The notes under the pieces were generated by a model. It saw only the letters and a list, made by a program, of their open reading frames with translations, did not search any database and was not told where the DNA came from. A stretch of 6,047 bases of DNA from an uncultured bacterium (GTDB lineage: Bacteria > Bacillota > Clostridia > Oscillospirales > Ruminococcaceae), in NCBI GenBank assembly GCA_934845495.1, contig CAKWRB010000001.1, positions 17,058-23,104 on the forward strand, written 5' to 3'. Made by a program: the position numbers and the translations under genes. Of the stretch, positions 1 through 5,102 are shown piece by piece (position 1 is the first letter of the stretch; every line of letters begins with the position of its first letter).

Positions 1-440
1 TTGAGCTTGCGGCGCACCTGCGCCATCAGCCCATCGGCATCGTTGTAGACGGTCAGCGTCTTGCCGCTCAGGGCTACGCCGGCAGTGGCCTTTCCGTTCT
101 GCCCGGCGGCGCCCTGATAGCACAGGGTGATGTTCGGGGCGCTCATATCGCTGAGGACGGGCGGCATCTCCAGCGCATAGACGGTGCAGAACTTCGGCTC
201 AAAGCTCAGGGTAAAGCTGCGCTCCGCCGCATCGTTGCCGTCATAGAAGAACAGCTCGCAGGCCGGCTGGGACCAGGCCTTGCGCTCCTCGCTGGTCAGG
301 TGCTTCTGAGCATCGGCAAGATGTCCCCCCACCACCGTCTCCAGCTGGGTGTTGTCATAGTTGAAATCGTCCATTTTGGGCTTGTCGCTCCCCACAAACT
401 GGTTGAGCCGGAGCGTCTTGGTCTTGGCTGTACTCGGCAT
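1..440 (-). CDS. Tail fibre / receptor-binding protein (3' partial)
   Basis: The reading frame opens at ATG 440 and stays open to the window edge, giving 146 residues with the C-terminus missing. Residues 8-35 (KTLRLNQFVGSDKPKMDDFN, then NTQLE) resemble the baseplate-attachment start of clostridial prophage tail fibres: a short strand, a 'D.....DFN.DN..L' segment, then a helix. Residues 40-56 (HLADAQKHLTSEERKAW) match a motif common in these fibres before the distal domain. From about residue 61 the sequence alternates in a beta pattern (ELFFYDGND, SFTLSFEPKFCTVYAM, NITLCYQG, KTLTVYND), suggesting a compact C-terminal sandwich that could contact the target surface. The start is supported by GGGAGGGG at 454-447, six bases upstream, and by lying one base after the stop of the gpI-like gene, so it is probably coupled to it. 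Fibre role is inferred from position and motifs; receptor and full length are unknown. Confidence 0.72.
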   Translation of the reverse strand, partial: MPSTAKTKTLRLNQFVGSDKPKMDDFNYDNTQLETVVGGHLADAQKHLTSEERKAWSQPACELFFYDGNDAAERSFTLSFEPKFCTVYALEMPPVLSDMSAPNITLCYQGAAGQNGKATAGVALSGKTLTVYNDADGLMAQVRRKL

Positions 441-441
441 C

Positions 442-1056
442 TCATTCCCCTCCCAATTTATCGCCGTTGAGGTCGAACCATTCCCAGGTAAAGTCCCGGC
501 GGTCCCAGGCGGCAAAGTTCAGCCCGAACCCCTCGAACATCTCCCAGGTCAGGATTCCTATATCAAATTCCACCTCCAGATGGGCCGGCAGCATCCGGCG
601 CACCTGCTGTTTCACCTCGTCCAGTGTCTGGTATCCGCCGATGATCCGGGCATCGGTGACCCGGATCAGCCGCCGGGAAAACTCCTCCTGCAGCGCTGCC
701 TCCAGCCCGGCCGCCAGCAGCGACCGGCGGATGCCCTCGGGGGTGAAGTCCCCCTCGCCCAGGGAGAGCTTGACCGCTGCCATCTCCCGGCGGCTGGCCT
801 CCCCGGAGCGGGCCACCGGCAGATCCAGCAGCTCCTCCCACCGGGCAAGCCGTTCCAGGCTGCAGGTGGCAAGAAAGAGGTCGTCCCGGCAGCGCTCCAG
901 CCGCTGGCGGAACAGCTCCAGCCCAGCGGCATAGGCCTGCAGCTCCCGGAATATATGGCTCCCCTCCGAGAGGTCGTAAAGGCGCAGCGGATCGAGCAGG
1001 GCGGTCATGCTTGCCAGTCCTGCCGGGCTCAGGGCTGCGCGGGTCCCGAATCTCAT
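442..1056 (-). CDS. Baseplate protein, gpI/DUF2313 (XkdU/YmfQ-like)
   Basis: This 204-residue protein belongs to the family of P2 gpI, Mu gp48 and PBSX XkdU, which contributes to the baseplate wedge and links it to the tail fibre. Residues 26-80 carry the family's opening: a short helix around LYDLSEGSHIFRELQ, then TCSLERLARWEELLDLP at 64-80. Next comes SRREMAAVKLSLGEGDFTPEGI (about 88-109), the usual 'R...I......G..T...I' block. PAHL sits at 157-160, a conserved element near the C-terminus. The tail is rich in Trp and Phe, with LTW at 169-171 and FTW at 189-191. The ATG overlaps the upstream TGA as ATGA (1056-1053) and has AAAGGGGG at 1071-1064 at good spacing, so this start is preferred over the internal Met17. 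Lying between baseplate J and the fibre is the canonical order. Confidence 0.88.
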   Translation of the reverse strand: MRFGTRAALSPAGLASMTALLDPLRLYDLSEGSHIFRELQAYAAGLELFRQRLERCRDDLFLATCSLERLARWEELLDLPVARSGEASRREMAAVKLSLGEGDFTPEGIRRSLLAAGLEAALQEEFSRRLIRVTDARIIGGYQTLDEVKQQVRRMLPAHLEVEFDIGILTWEMFEGFGLNFAAWDRRDFTWEWFDLNGDKLGGE

Positions 1057-2120
1057 ACCGCCGCCCCCTTTGTCACCGTCACCTGTCCCAGGGTGATGAG
1101 GCTGCGCTCCGACCCGGGTCGGTCGGCTTCCGGCGCAGTGAGGCGGCAGTTCTCCACCCCGGGCATCCCCATCACCGCCCCGATGATCCGCGCCCGGTAG
1201 AGGGGCTGCCCCACCGCCAGCTCCCGGAACAACTCCCGAAGGGCTGCTTCGGCCTGGGCCTTCACATCTTCAAAGGTGTAGTTTTCCCGGGGGAACAGCT
1301 CCAGCGTCACCGGGCAGGGCTGTTCCCCGGCGGCGGTCACCCGGGCATCCACCCCCAGTTCCCTCTGGTGGGCCACCCGTTCTGCCAGAGCCTGCACCGC
1401 CGTCTCCGGGGCTGCGGCACCGGCGCCCGCTACCACCAGATCCACACTGCCGCCGCCCCGGGGGCGCTGGATCACCTGCACCGACTCCACCCCGTCCTGT
1501 GCCAGGGCCAGCCGCTGGTAGTAGGCGGCATTGGAGACGTTGGATACCGCATGATAGCTTGCCAGCAGGCGGCTGCGCAGCTCCTCGTCGGTTTCCGCGT
1601 CCTGTCCGCCGGAAAAGGCCTGGGGGTTTTCCACCTCCTCCACAGCGCCCACCGCCGTCACCAGCAGGGTGATGCTTCCGGCTGCCGCATTGCCGCCGCT
1701 GCCCGGCTGCTCCGCCTGGGCCGGGATCAGCGCTTCGGTCTCCCCGGCTGCGATGCGCCCGGCCTCGGTGGTGATAAACCGTACCGGCTCCGCTCCGGTG
1801 GTGGCAGCCACCAACCCCTGGGGCAGCAGAATCTCCTGGGCCGCTGCCCCCTTCCGGCGAAAGCGCAGCATGCCGGTGGCCGCAGCGGCCTCCTTGCGCC
1901 GGAGACCCCGGCTGTCGGCATGGCGGTCGAGCATGGCGCCCTCAGCCGTCTCGGGGTCAGCTGACCGCTTCAGGGCGGTCAGTTCCTCCTCCAGCAGTTC
2001 CAGCTGGTTGGCCAGCAGTGCCATCCGGATTCCAATATCGCTGTCCTCCCCCGGCAGGGTGCCGGTGAGGCGCCTGTATTCAGCCCGCATGGCTGACAGA
2101 TAACCGCTTTCCAAATTCAT
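1053..2120 (-). CDS. Baseplate J family protein (gp47/XkdT-like)
   Basis: This 355-residue protein is a baseplate J protein (P2 gpJ, Mu gp47, PBSX XkdT), the large wedge component that relays fibre binding to sheath contraction. Family signatures are clear: LDRHADSRGLRRK (64-76) near the N-terminal helical region; NPQAFSGG at 165-172 followed by DEELRSRLL (178-186); an 'A.YYQRLAL..DGVESVQVI' block (199-217); the Gly-rich turn RPRGGGSVDLVVAG (219-232); and ELGVDARV (254-261), the usual 'lG.dv.V' strand. The C-terminal part (270-355) is a beta/alpha domain ending in LITLGQVTVTKG. The start is ATG 2120 with the purine run AAAGGGAGGA immediately upstream; spacing to GGAGG is short, and TTG at codon 3 (2114) has the more usual 7-nt spacing, so the true N-terminus could be two residues shorter. 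A longer in-frame extension to 2390 would cover the neighbouring gene and is not credible. Confidence 0.93.
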   Translation of the reverse strand: MNLESGYLSAMRAEYRRLTGTLPGEDSDIGIRMALLANQLELLEEELTALKRSADPETAEGAMLDRHADSRGLRRKEAAAATGMLRFRRKGAAAQEILLPQGLVAATTGAEPVRFITTEAGRIAAGETEALIPAQAEQPGSGGNAAAGSITLLVTAVGAVEEVENPQAFSGGQDAETDEELRSRLLASYHAVSNVSNAAYYQRLALAQDGVESVQVIQRPRGGGSVDLVVAGAGAAAPETAVQALAERVAHQRELGVDARVTAAGEQPCPVTLELFPRENYTFEDVKAQAEAALRELFRELAVGQPLYRARIIGAVMGMPGVENCRLTAPEADRPGSERSLITLGQVTVTKGAAV

Positions 2121-2155
2121 TCCTCCCTTTCCCCATTCCGGGGGCTTTTGTTGTG
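2121..2155 (-). promoter_or_regulatory. Intergenic leader with small GC hairpin and unusual RBS spacing
   Basis: This 35-base gap is the longest in the window. On the mRNA strand it reads as an A-rich stretch, then CCCC (2144-2141), a six-base loop CGGAAT, GGGG (2134-2131), then the purine run AAAGGGAGGA that abuts ATG 2120. The four-pair GC stem lies directly upstream of the Shine-Dalgarno sequence. It has no U tract, so it is not an intrinsic terminator. It could modestly affect initiation of the baseplate J gene or be incidental. GGAGG ends only one base before ATG 2120 but seven bases before an in-frame TTG at 2114-2112. Confidence 0.3.
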
Positions 2156-2494
2156 TTACAGGCTCAGCAGCAGGCCGGTGCTCTCCCGGAGGCCGTCCGC
2201 CTCCAGCTCCACCTGCACCTCCAGCTGATCCGCTTCCGGCCGGAGACGGATTCCCAGCACCGTCACTCCGGCCAGGGGGCAGAGCGCCTCCTCCACCGCC
2301 GCCCGGATGCGCTGCTGGTCGGCCCGGCCCAGGCGGTACAGGTCGCTGCCCAGCCCCGGATAGGGGGCAAATCCGCTGCGGCGGCTGCACAGGCGGATCA
2401 TCACACGCTGGCGCAGCTCGGCCAGGCCGGTGACGGTCAGCGGCTCTCCGTCCGCTCCGGGGAGCAGGTCCCCGTTATGGAGCAGCAGATCCAT
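2156..2494 (-). CDS. Baseplate wedge protein, gp25/gpW-type (Mu gp46/XkdS-like)
   Basis: The product has 112 residues, a normal size for gp25-like baseplate wedge proteins (T4 gp25, P2 gpW, Mu gp46, PBSX XkdS), which sit at the sheath-baseplate junction and help start sheath polymerisation. The N-terminus DLLLHNGDLLPGADGEPLTVTGLAELRQRV (2-31) has the expected 'D..l.dGdl....G......G..el.Q.v..RL' pattern. GFAPYPGLGSDLYRL (41-55) is the diagnostic loop ending in LGS.L. The rest alternates helix (60-73) and strands, with LEVQVELEADG at 91-101. The chosen start, ATG 2494, has GAGGGGG at 2509-2503 eight bases upstream and overlaps the previous gene by 20 nt. Earlier in-frame codons would translate through the spike gene. 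Its place between spike-like and J genes is canonical. Confidence 0.88.
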   Translation of the reverse strand: MDLLLHNGDLLPGADGEPLTVTGLAELRQRVMIRLCSRRSGFAPYPGLGSDLYRLGRADQQRIRAAVEEALCPLAGVTVLGIRLRPEADQLEVQVELEADGLRESTGLLLSL

Positions 2495-2819
2495 GGTCGG
2501 TTCCCCCTCTCTGTGCTGTGCCCTCGGGGGTGATCTCCACCCCGTTGAGGTAGACCCGCCCATCGGGACAGAGACGCAGTGTGGCTGCCCCGGCGGTGAG
2601 GCACACCTCTCCGGGGCGAAGCTCCGCCGTCTGTGCCGGAACTCCCAGCGCCAGGGGGCCGCCGCCCAGTTCCGCTGCCAGCACCGCACTGCCCGGTTCG
2701 GGGCAGGCGGCATAGCCCGGCGGCAGGAACCACACGGTGTCCCGGCGGACTTCCCCAGTGACAAGCATCCCATTCTCCCCGGCCGCAGCCATCTGCAGCC
2801 GGCATTCTTCCTTTTGCAT
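2475..2819 (-). CDS. Short baseplate spike-like protein (gpV/Mu gp45/XkdR position)
   Basis: This 114-residue protein lies between hub and gp25-type genes, the slot held by Mu gp45, P2 gpV or PBSX XkdR, which cap the tube tip. Residues 17-60 look like a small OB-fold: strands around GMLVTGEVR and TVWFLPPGYAACPEPGSAV, ending in LALGV. Then come ELRPGEVCLTAGAATLRLC and DGRVYLNGVEI (66-97), resembling the 'pGE..l...ga.i.L..dG.v.ing' passage from OB-fold to the start of a beta-helix in spikes. The repetitive beta-helix and the HxH iron-binding apex of full spikes are absent; the C-terminus is short and polar. ATG 2819 is chosen because AAAGGA at 2833-2828 is eight bases upstream; ATG 2825, two codons earlier, sits too close. 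The family assignment is moderate. It could instead be a DUF2577-type baseplate protein with an equivalent role. Confidence 0.68.
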   Translation of the reverse strand: MQKEECRLQMAAAGENGMLVTGEVRRDTVWFLPPGYAACPEPGSAVLAAELGGGPLALGVPAQTAELRPGEVCLTAGAATLRLCPDGRVYLNGVEITPEGTAQRGGTDHGSAAP

Positions 2820-2836
2820 GGTCATCTTCCTTTCTG

Positions 2837-3775
2837 TTATCCGTAGAGGTCGGCGTAGTCCGGGTCCCCCAATTCCAGCCGGGTGCAAGCGGTGCTGCCG
2901 TTCTGCTCCCACCGCACCCGGGTCACCAGCCACTCCCGGCCCTCGTCAAACTGCACCCGGTCACCGAGGAACACCCCGGTTTCCAGCCCGGGAAGTTCGG
3001 CCTTGCCCTGGCGGTAGCCCGCCATCGCCCGGCGCAGCAGGGTGGGGGCGTCCTCCCTGCCGTCCTCGTACTGGGTGGGCGGGATCAGATAGCGCTTGCG
3101 GCGGATTCCCAGCTCCTGGGCCCGTCGGTTGCCGAACTCGGTGGGGTAGTAACCGTTCCGGTCCCGGACCAGCACCTTGGAAACCGGGCTGCTCCGGTGT
3201 TCTGCCAAACTCCGGGAGAGGAACCGCACCCCCTCCGGCTGGCGGTTGGAGAGCAGGATCCGCTCTCCGGTTCGGGGCAGCAGGCAGAGCTTCCCCTCCC
3301 GGCTGAGGTAGGGAAAAGCCCCGGTGAGCGCCTGGGTAAAACCGCACAGTGCCTCCCACTCGCTCTGCCCCTTGGGAACGGTGTAGGGGATCTGCCCAGA
3401 ATGGGAAAATCCCCGCCGGAAGATGCCGTACCCGTCCAGGTAGCGGCGGCAGAAGCCGTCCAGCCCCACCGCATCGTAGCTCATGGGCAGGGCCTCGTTG
3501 TCCAGGAGGTAGCCTCCGGCGCTGCGGGCGGTCAGCTCCAGCCGGGGGCCATCGGCATCCAGCACCCGGTCGGCGGTGTCCAGGTATCCCTCAAAGAGGG
3601 TAAAGCCCCGGTCGTCCTGCCACCGGACGGTGACCAGCTCCTCCGGCCAGTCCGCACCGGGCAGCACTGCCGAAAACCGGGCCGCCGGACTGCCCGACTG
3701 CCAGTCAGCCATCGCTGCCAGCACCCGGCTGCTCTCCCATCGGGTCCCGTCCAGGGCAAAGAAGGTCACGGTCAC
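2837..3775 (-). CDS. Baseplate hub protein, gpD/gp27/XkdQ-like
   Basis: The 312-residue product matches the hub family (P2 gpD 'late control' protein, Mu gp44, T4 gp27, PBSX XkdQ), which forms the trimeric ring joining the hexameric tube to the spike. Typical elements appear in order: an N-terminal beta domain with FTLFEGYLDTADRVL (58-72); LELTARSAGGYLLDNEALP (79-97), the characteristic 'l.aRs..g.L.dNEa.p' segment; LDGFCRRYLDGYGI (105-118), the helix before the second domain; and PKGQSEWEALCGFTQALTG (134-152), the 'kG.S.We.l..F' motif. The C-terminal strand domain has GVFLGDRVQFDEGREWLVTRVRWEQNG (267-293). Translation probably starts at GTG 3775, which overlaps the upstream TGA as GTGA and has GGAGGTGA at 3789-3782; GTG at codon 3 is an alternative. 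The size is typical and no catalytic residues are expected. Confidence 0.87.
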   Translation of the reverse strand: MTVTFFALDGTRWESSRVLAAMADWQSGSPAARFSAVLPGADWPEELVTVRWQDDRGFTLFEGYLDTADRVLDADGPRLELTARSAGGYLLDNEALPMSYDAVGLDGFCRRYLDGYGIFRRGFSHSGQIPYTVPKGQSEWEALCGFTQALTGAFPYLSREGKLCLLPRTGERILLSNRQPEGVRFLSRSLAEHRSSPVSKVLVRDRNGYYPTEFGNRRAQELGIRRKRYLIPPTQYEDGREDAPTLLRRAMAGYRQGKAELPGLETGVFLGDRVQFDEGREWLVTRVRWEQNGSTACTRLELGDPDYADLYG

Positions 3776-4140
3776 AGCAGCTCACCTCCCTCCAGGAACT
3801 GGGCGGTGTAATCCAGCACCCGTCCGTCCCCTTCGGCCTGCAGGGTGAGCGCGGTGAACAGCGCATAGAAGGGCGGATGCCCCGGTACACACAGCACCTG
3901 GGTGCCGCCGGCCTCGTACACCTTGCGCAGCGCCTCATACTGGCGCAGGGCGCCCTCGGCATCTCCGGCCCAGAGCTGTCCCTGCAGCTGCACACTTCGG
4001 GGTGCGCTGCCGGTCACGGTCAGCCATTCTCCGCCGCCGGGCAGCGGTTCGGTCACCACAGTGCGGCGGTTCTGCACCGTCACCGCCCCGGGGTTCGGGG
4101 AAAATACATAGGTGCCATAGCTCACCTGTACAGTGTCCAT
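3772..4140 (-). CDS. Short tail protein in the gpU/XkdP position, no LysM
   Basis: This 122-residue protein directly precedes the hub gene, where PBSX-like tails encode XkdP (an N-terminal tail-adaptor domain plus C-terminal LysM) and Mu/P2-like tails encode gpN or gpU. Visible features: an N-terminal 'YVFSPNPGAVTVQNRR' (11-26) strand pair; SVQLQGQLWAGDAEGALRQYEALRKVYEAGGTQVLCVPG (49-87), a strand, then a helix, then a strand ending in a Gly-Thr turn; and ALTLQAEGDGRVLDYTAQFLE (97-117), ending in the 'Y...F.E' pattern common to tail proteins of this fold. No LysM motif follows; the protein stops five residues after it. The start is ATG 4140 with AGAGGAGG at 4156-4149, eight bases upstream, and it overlaps the preceding gene by 19 nt. 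The role as tube-to-baseplate connector is inferred from context. Confidence 0.6.
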   Translation of the reverse strand: MDTVQVSYGTYVFSPNPGAVTVQNRRTVVTEPLPGGGEWLTVTGSAPRSVQLQGQLWAGDAEGALRQYEALRKVYEAGGTQVLCVPGHPPFYALFTALTLQAEGDGRVLDYTAQFLEGGELL

Positions 4141-4412
4141 GGGTGGTTCCTCCTCTCATAGGGCAGCAGTCCCTCCGGGTCGGGCACCGGAGCCCTGGCC
4201 GCTGCCCGGCGGATCTCCCCCTCGGCAGCAGGGCAGCTCCTCCGTTCCGGCAGAGGGGCAAGCGGTTCCGCCTGGGGTGGGCGCACGGCTTCCGGGGGTC
4301 GTATCTCCCCGGTCAGGGTGGGTTTCCACACCGGGGGTTCTGTCTCCTCCGCCGCAGATGGAGCAGCCGCGGCGATCTGGCGGCGCAGCGCCTCAGCAAG
4401 GGTCGGGCGCAT
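4122..4412 (-). CDS. Proline-rich small protein, possible chaperone frameshift extension
   Basis: No family was recognised for this 96-residue product (from ATG 4412). It starts with an amphipathic helix (MRPTLAEALRRQIAAAA), followed by a disordered-looking stretch rich in Pro, Glu and Arg (residues 25-57, with PPVWKP, RPPEAVRPP and PLAPLPER), and ends in PEGLLPYERRNHPWTLYR. The frame is +1/-2 relative to the upstream chaperone gene, whose end it overlaps by 20 nt, and it occupies the place of the second tail-chaperone ORF (lambda T, Mu gp42-type). It may be made as a fusion by -2 frameshifting at 4425-4418, or independently from ATG 4412, with AAGGGGG (4427-4421) acting as ribosome binding site eight bases upstream. 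The ORF overlaps the next gene by 19 nt. It is far too short and proline-rich for an ordinary tape-measure protein. Confidence 0.6.
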   Translation of the reverse strand: MRPTLAEALRRQIAAAAPSAAEETEPPVWKPTLTGEIRPPEAVRPPQAEPLAPLPERRSCPAAEGEIRRAAARAPVPDPEGLLPYERRNHPWTLYR

Positions 4413-4710
4413 CGGCCTCGCCCCCTTCCCGGTCGCACCAGCCGTCCTGCAGACGGGCATACCGCTCGGCCAGCCGGGCGATCTCGTCCAGGGTCAGGCG
4501 GTAGAGCAGGTCTTCGGGGGTGCGCACCTCCTCAATGGCGCCCCGCACCGCGCAGAACACGGTGACGCAGTTTTTGGCCAGTGCCTCGGCAGCGGCCAGG
4601 TCCCCCACATCGGGCAGGACCAGCGCCAGCACCCGGGCCATGCGCCGGGCAAAGCTCACCTCGTCCCAGGCGGTGAGCGGATGCAGTTTCAGCTGGGTCA
4701 CATCGGTCAC
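4393..4710 (-). CDS. Small helical tail-assembly chaperone
   Basis: The 105-residue, mostly helical, charged protein follows the tube gene, the standard place for tail-assembly chaperones (PBSX XkdN, Mu gp41, lambda gpG). Visible segments: KLHPLTAWDEVSFARRMARVLALVLPDVG (8-36), a conserved-looking N-terminus with a helix; AAAEALAKNCVTVFCAVRGAIEEV (39-62), a central helix; and PEDLLYRLTLDEIARLAERYARLQDG (65-90), whose 'LT.dEi..La.rY' ending is typical of these proteins. No catalytic or membrane elements are seen. Start GTG 4710 overlaps the tube stop as GTGA and has a strong GGAGGTGA at 4722-4715. The last codons (EGG, residues 95-97) lie on a G run that may direct frameshifting into the next ORF. 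Chaperone function is inferred from position, size and helical character rather than a specific sequence match. Confidence 0.7.
   Translation of the reverse strand: MTDVTQLKLHPLTAWDEVSFARRMARVLALVLPDVGDLAAAEALAKNCVTVFCAVRGAIEEVRTPEDLLYRLTLDEIARLAERYARLQDGWCDREGGEADAPDPC
4418..4425 (-). other. Candidate -2 frameshift site GGGGGCGA
   Basis: In the chaperone frame this reads GAA GGG GGC GAG (Glu95-Gly96-Gly97-Glu98). Slipping back two bases on the G run lets the GGC-decoding tRNA re-pair on GGG and continues as GCG AGG CCG ATG into the proline-rich ORF. The result is a fusion of 97 + 3 + 96 = 196 residues. A GCGCC/GGCGC pairing (5 bp, loop about 13 nt) can form a few bases downstream and could act as a stimulator. 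Phage Mu is known to use a -2 shift in its tail-assembly genes. The same G run also resembles a Shine-Dalgarno site for ATG 4412, so an ordinary overlap is the alternative. Confidence 0.45.
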
Positions 4711-5081
4711 AGGCTCACCTCCAGTCGGGCGGCAGCCACCGCCGTAAGCGTTTCACACACCGGGTCGGAGCTGGCGGCCTGTTCGGTGACACCGCTCCAC
4801 TGGCAACCGGTAAAGAGGATCTTGCGGTCCGGCTTGACGATGACGATGGTAAAATCGCTCAGCGCCTGAAAATCCGGCCCGGCCTCCCCCACCACCTGCA
4901 GCCGGGTGAGTTCGATGGTGTGCCGGGGCTGGCCCGCTACCGTGCCTGCCGGCTGCGCCGAGCCAAAGCTCTCCACAAACCGGGCGTCCCGGGTGGTTTT
5001 CACCCGATAGCTCTGGGCAGCTGCCAGCCGCCTGCCCTCCACTTCAATGTAAATATCCTTTGCAGTGGGAAATACTGCCAT
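4707..5081 (-). CDS. Tail tube protein (contractile-tail type)
   Basis: The 124-residue product is the inner tube subunit, which stacks as hexameric rings inside the sheath (T4 gp19/Hcp fold; P2 gpFII, Mu gpM, PBSX XkdM and diffocin tube are counterparts). The pattern fits clostridial tube proteins: KDIYIEVEGRRLAAAQSYRVKTTRD (8-32), the first strands; FVESFGSAQP (35-44); then HTIELTRLQV (54-63), a strand; FQALSDFTIVIVKPDRKILFTGCQWSGVTE (71-100), the strongest family block, with 'F.IvI.....ri.ftgC.W...te'; and VAAARLEV at 115-122. Length is typical for a minimal tube. The start is ATG 5081 with AAAGGAGG at 5096-5089, seven bases upstream, and the gene lies 21 nt after the sheath stop. The strong ribosome site fits the high copy number needed. 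Immediate adjacency to the sheath gene supports the call. Confidence 0.88.
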   Translation of the reverse strand: MAVFPTAKDIYIEVEGRRLAAAQSYRVKTTRDARFVESFGSAQPAGTVAGQPRHTIELTRLQVVGEAGPDFQALSDFTIVIVKPDRKILFTGCQWSGVTEQAASSDPVCETLTAVAAARLEVSL

Positions 5082-5102
5082 CTTCTTCCCTCCTTTCTAC
5101 GG

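Noticed and set aside
361..1200. 279-residue plus-strand open frame
   Set aside because: It lies antisense to the gpI-like gene and parts of the J and fibre genes, is rich in Pro, Gln and Gly with no domain pattern, and is explained by the lack of stop codons in GC-rich antisense DNA.
1011..1964. 317-residue plus-strand open frame
   Set aside because: It is antisense to baseplate J, which has clear family motifs. The predicted protein is His/Gly/Arg-rich low-complexity sequence, with no recognisable fold.
2121..2155. Intrinsic terminator in the longest intergenic gap
   Set aside because: The stem is only four pairs and is followed by a purine run, not a T tract.
2121..2390. N-terminal extension of the baseplate J frame to 2390
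   Set aside because: The extra 90 residues are Gly/Pro/Ala-rich and overlap most of the gp25-type gene, whose motifs are clear. ATG 2120 has an adjacent purine-rich ribosome site.
3197..3811. 204-residue plus-strand open frame, considered as an antisense gene
   Set aside because: It overlaps the hub gene completely on the opposite strand and shows no motif; the hub frame carries the conserved segments.
4413..4460. ATG 4460 as the start of the proline-rich ORF
   Set aside because: It would overlap the chaperone gene by 68 nt, and the extra residues look like out-of-frame sequence. ATG 4412 or frameshift entry is better supported.
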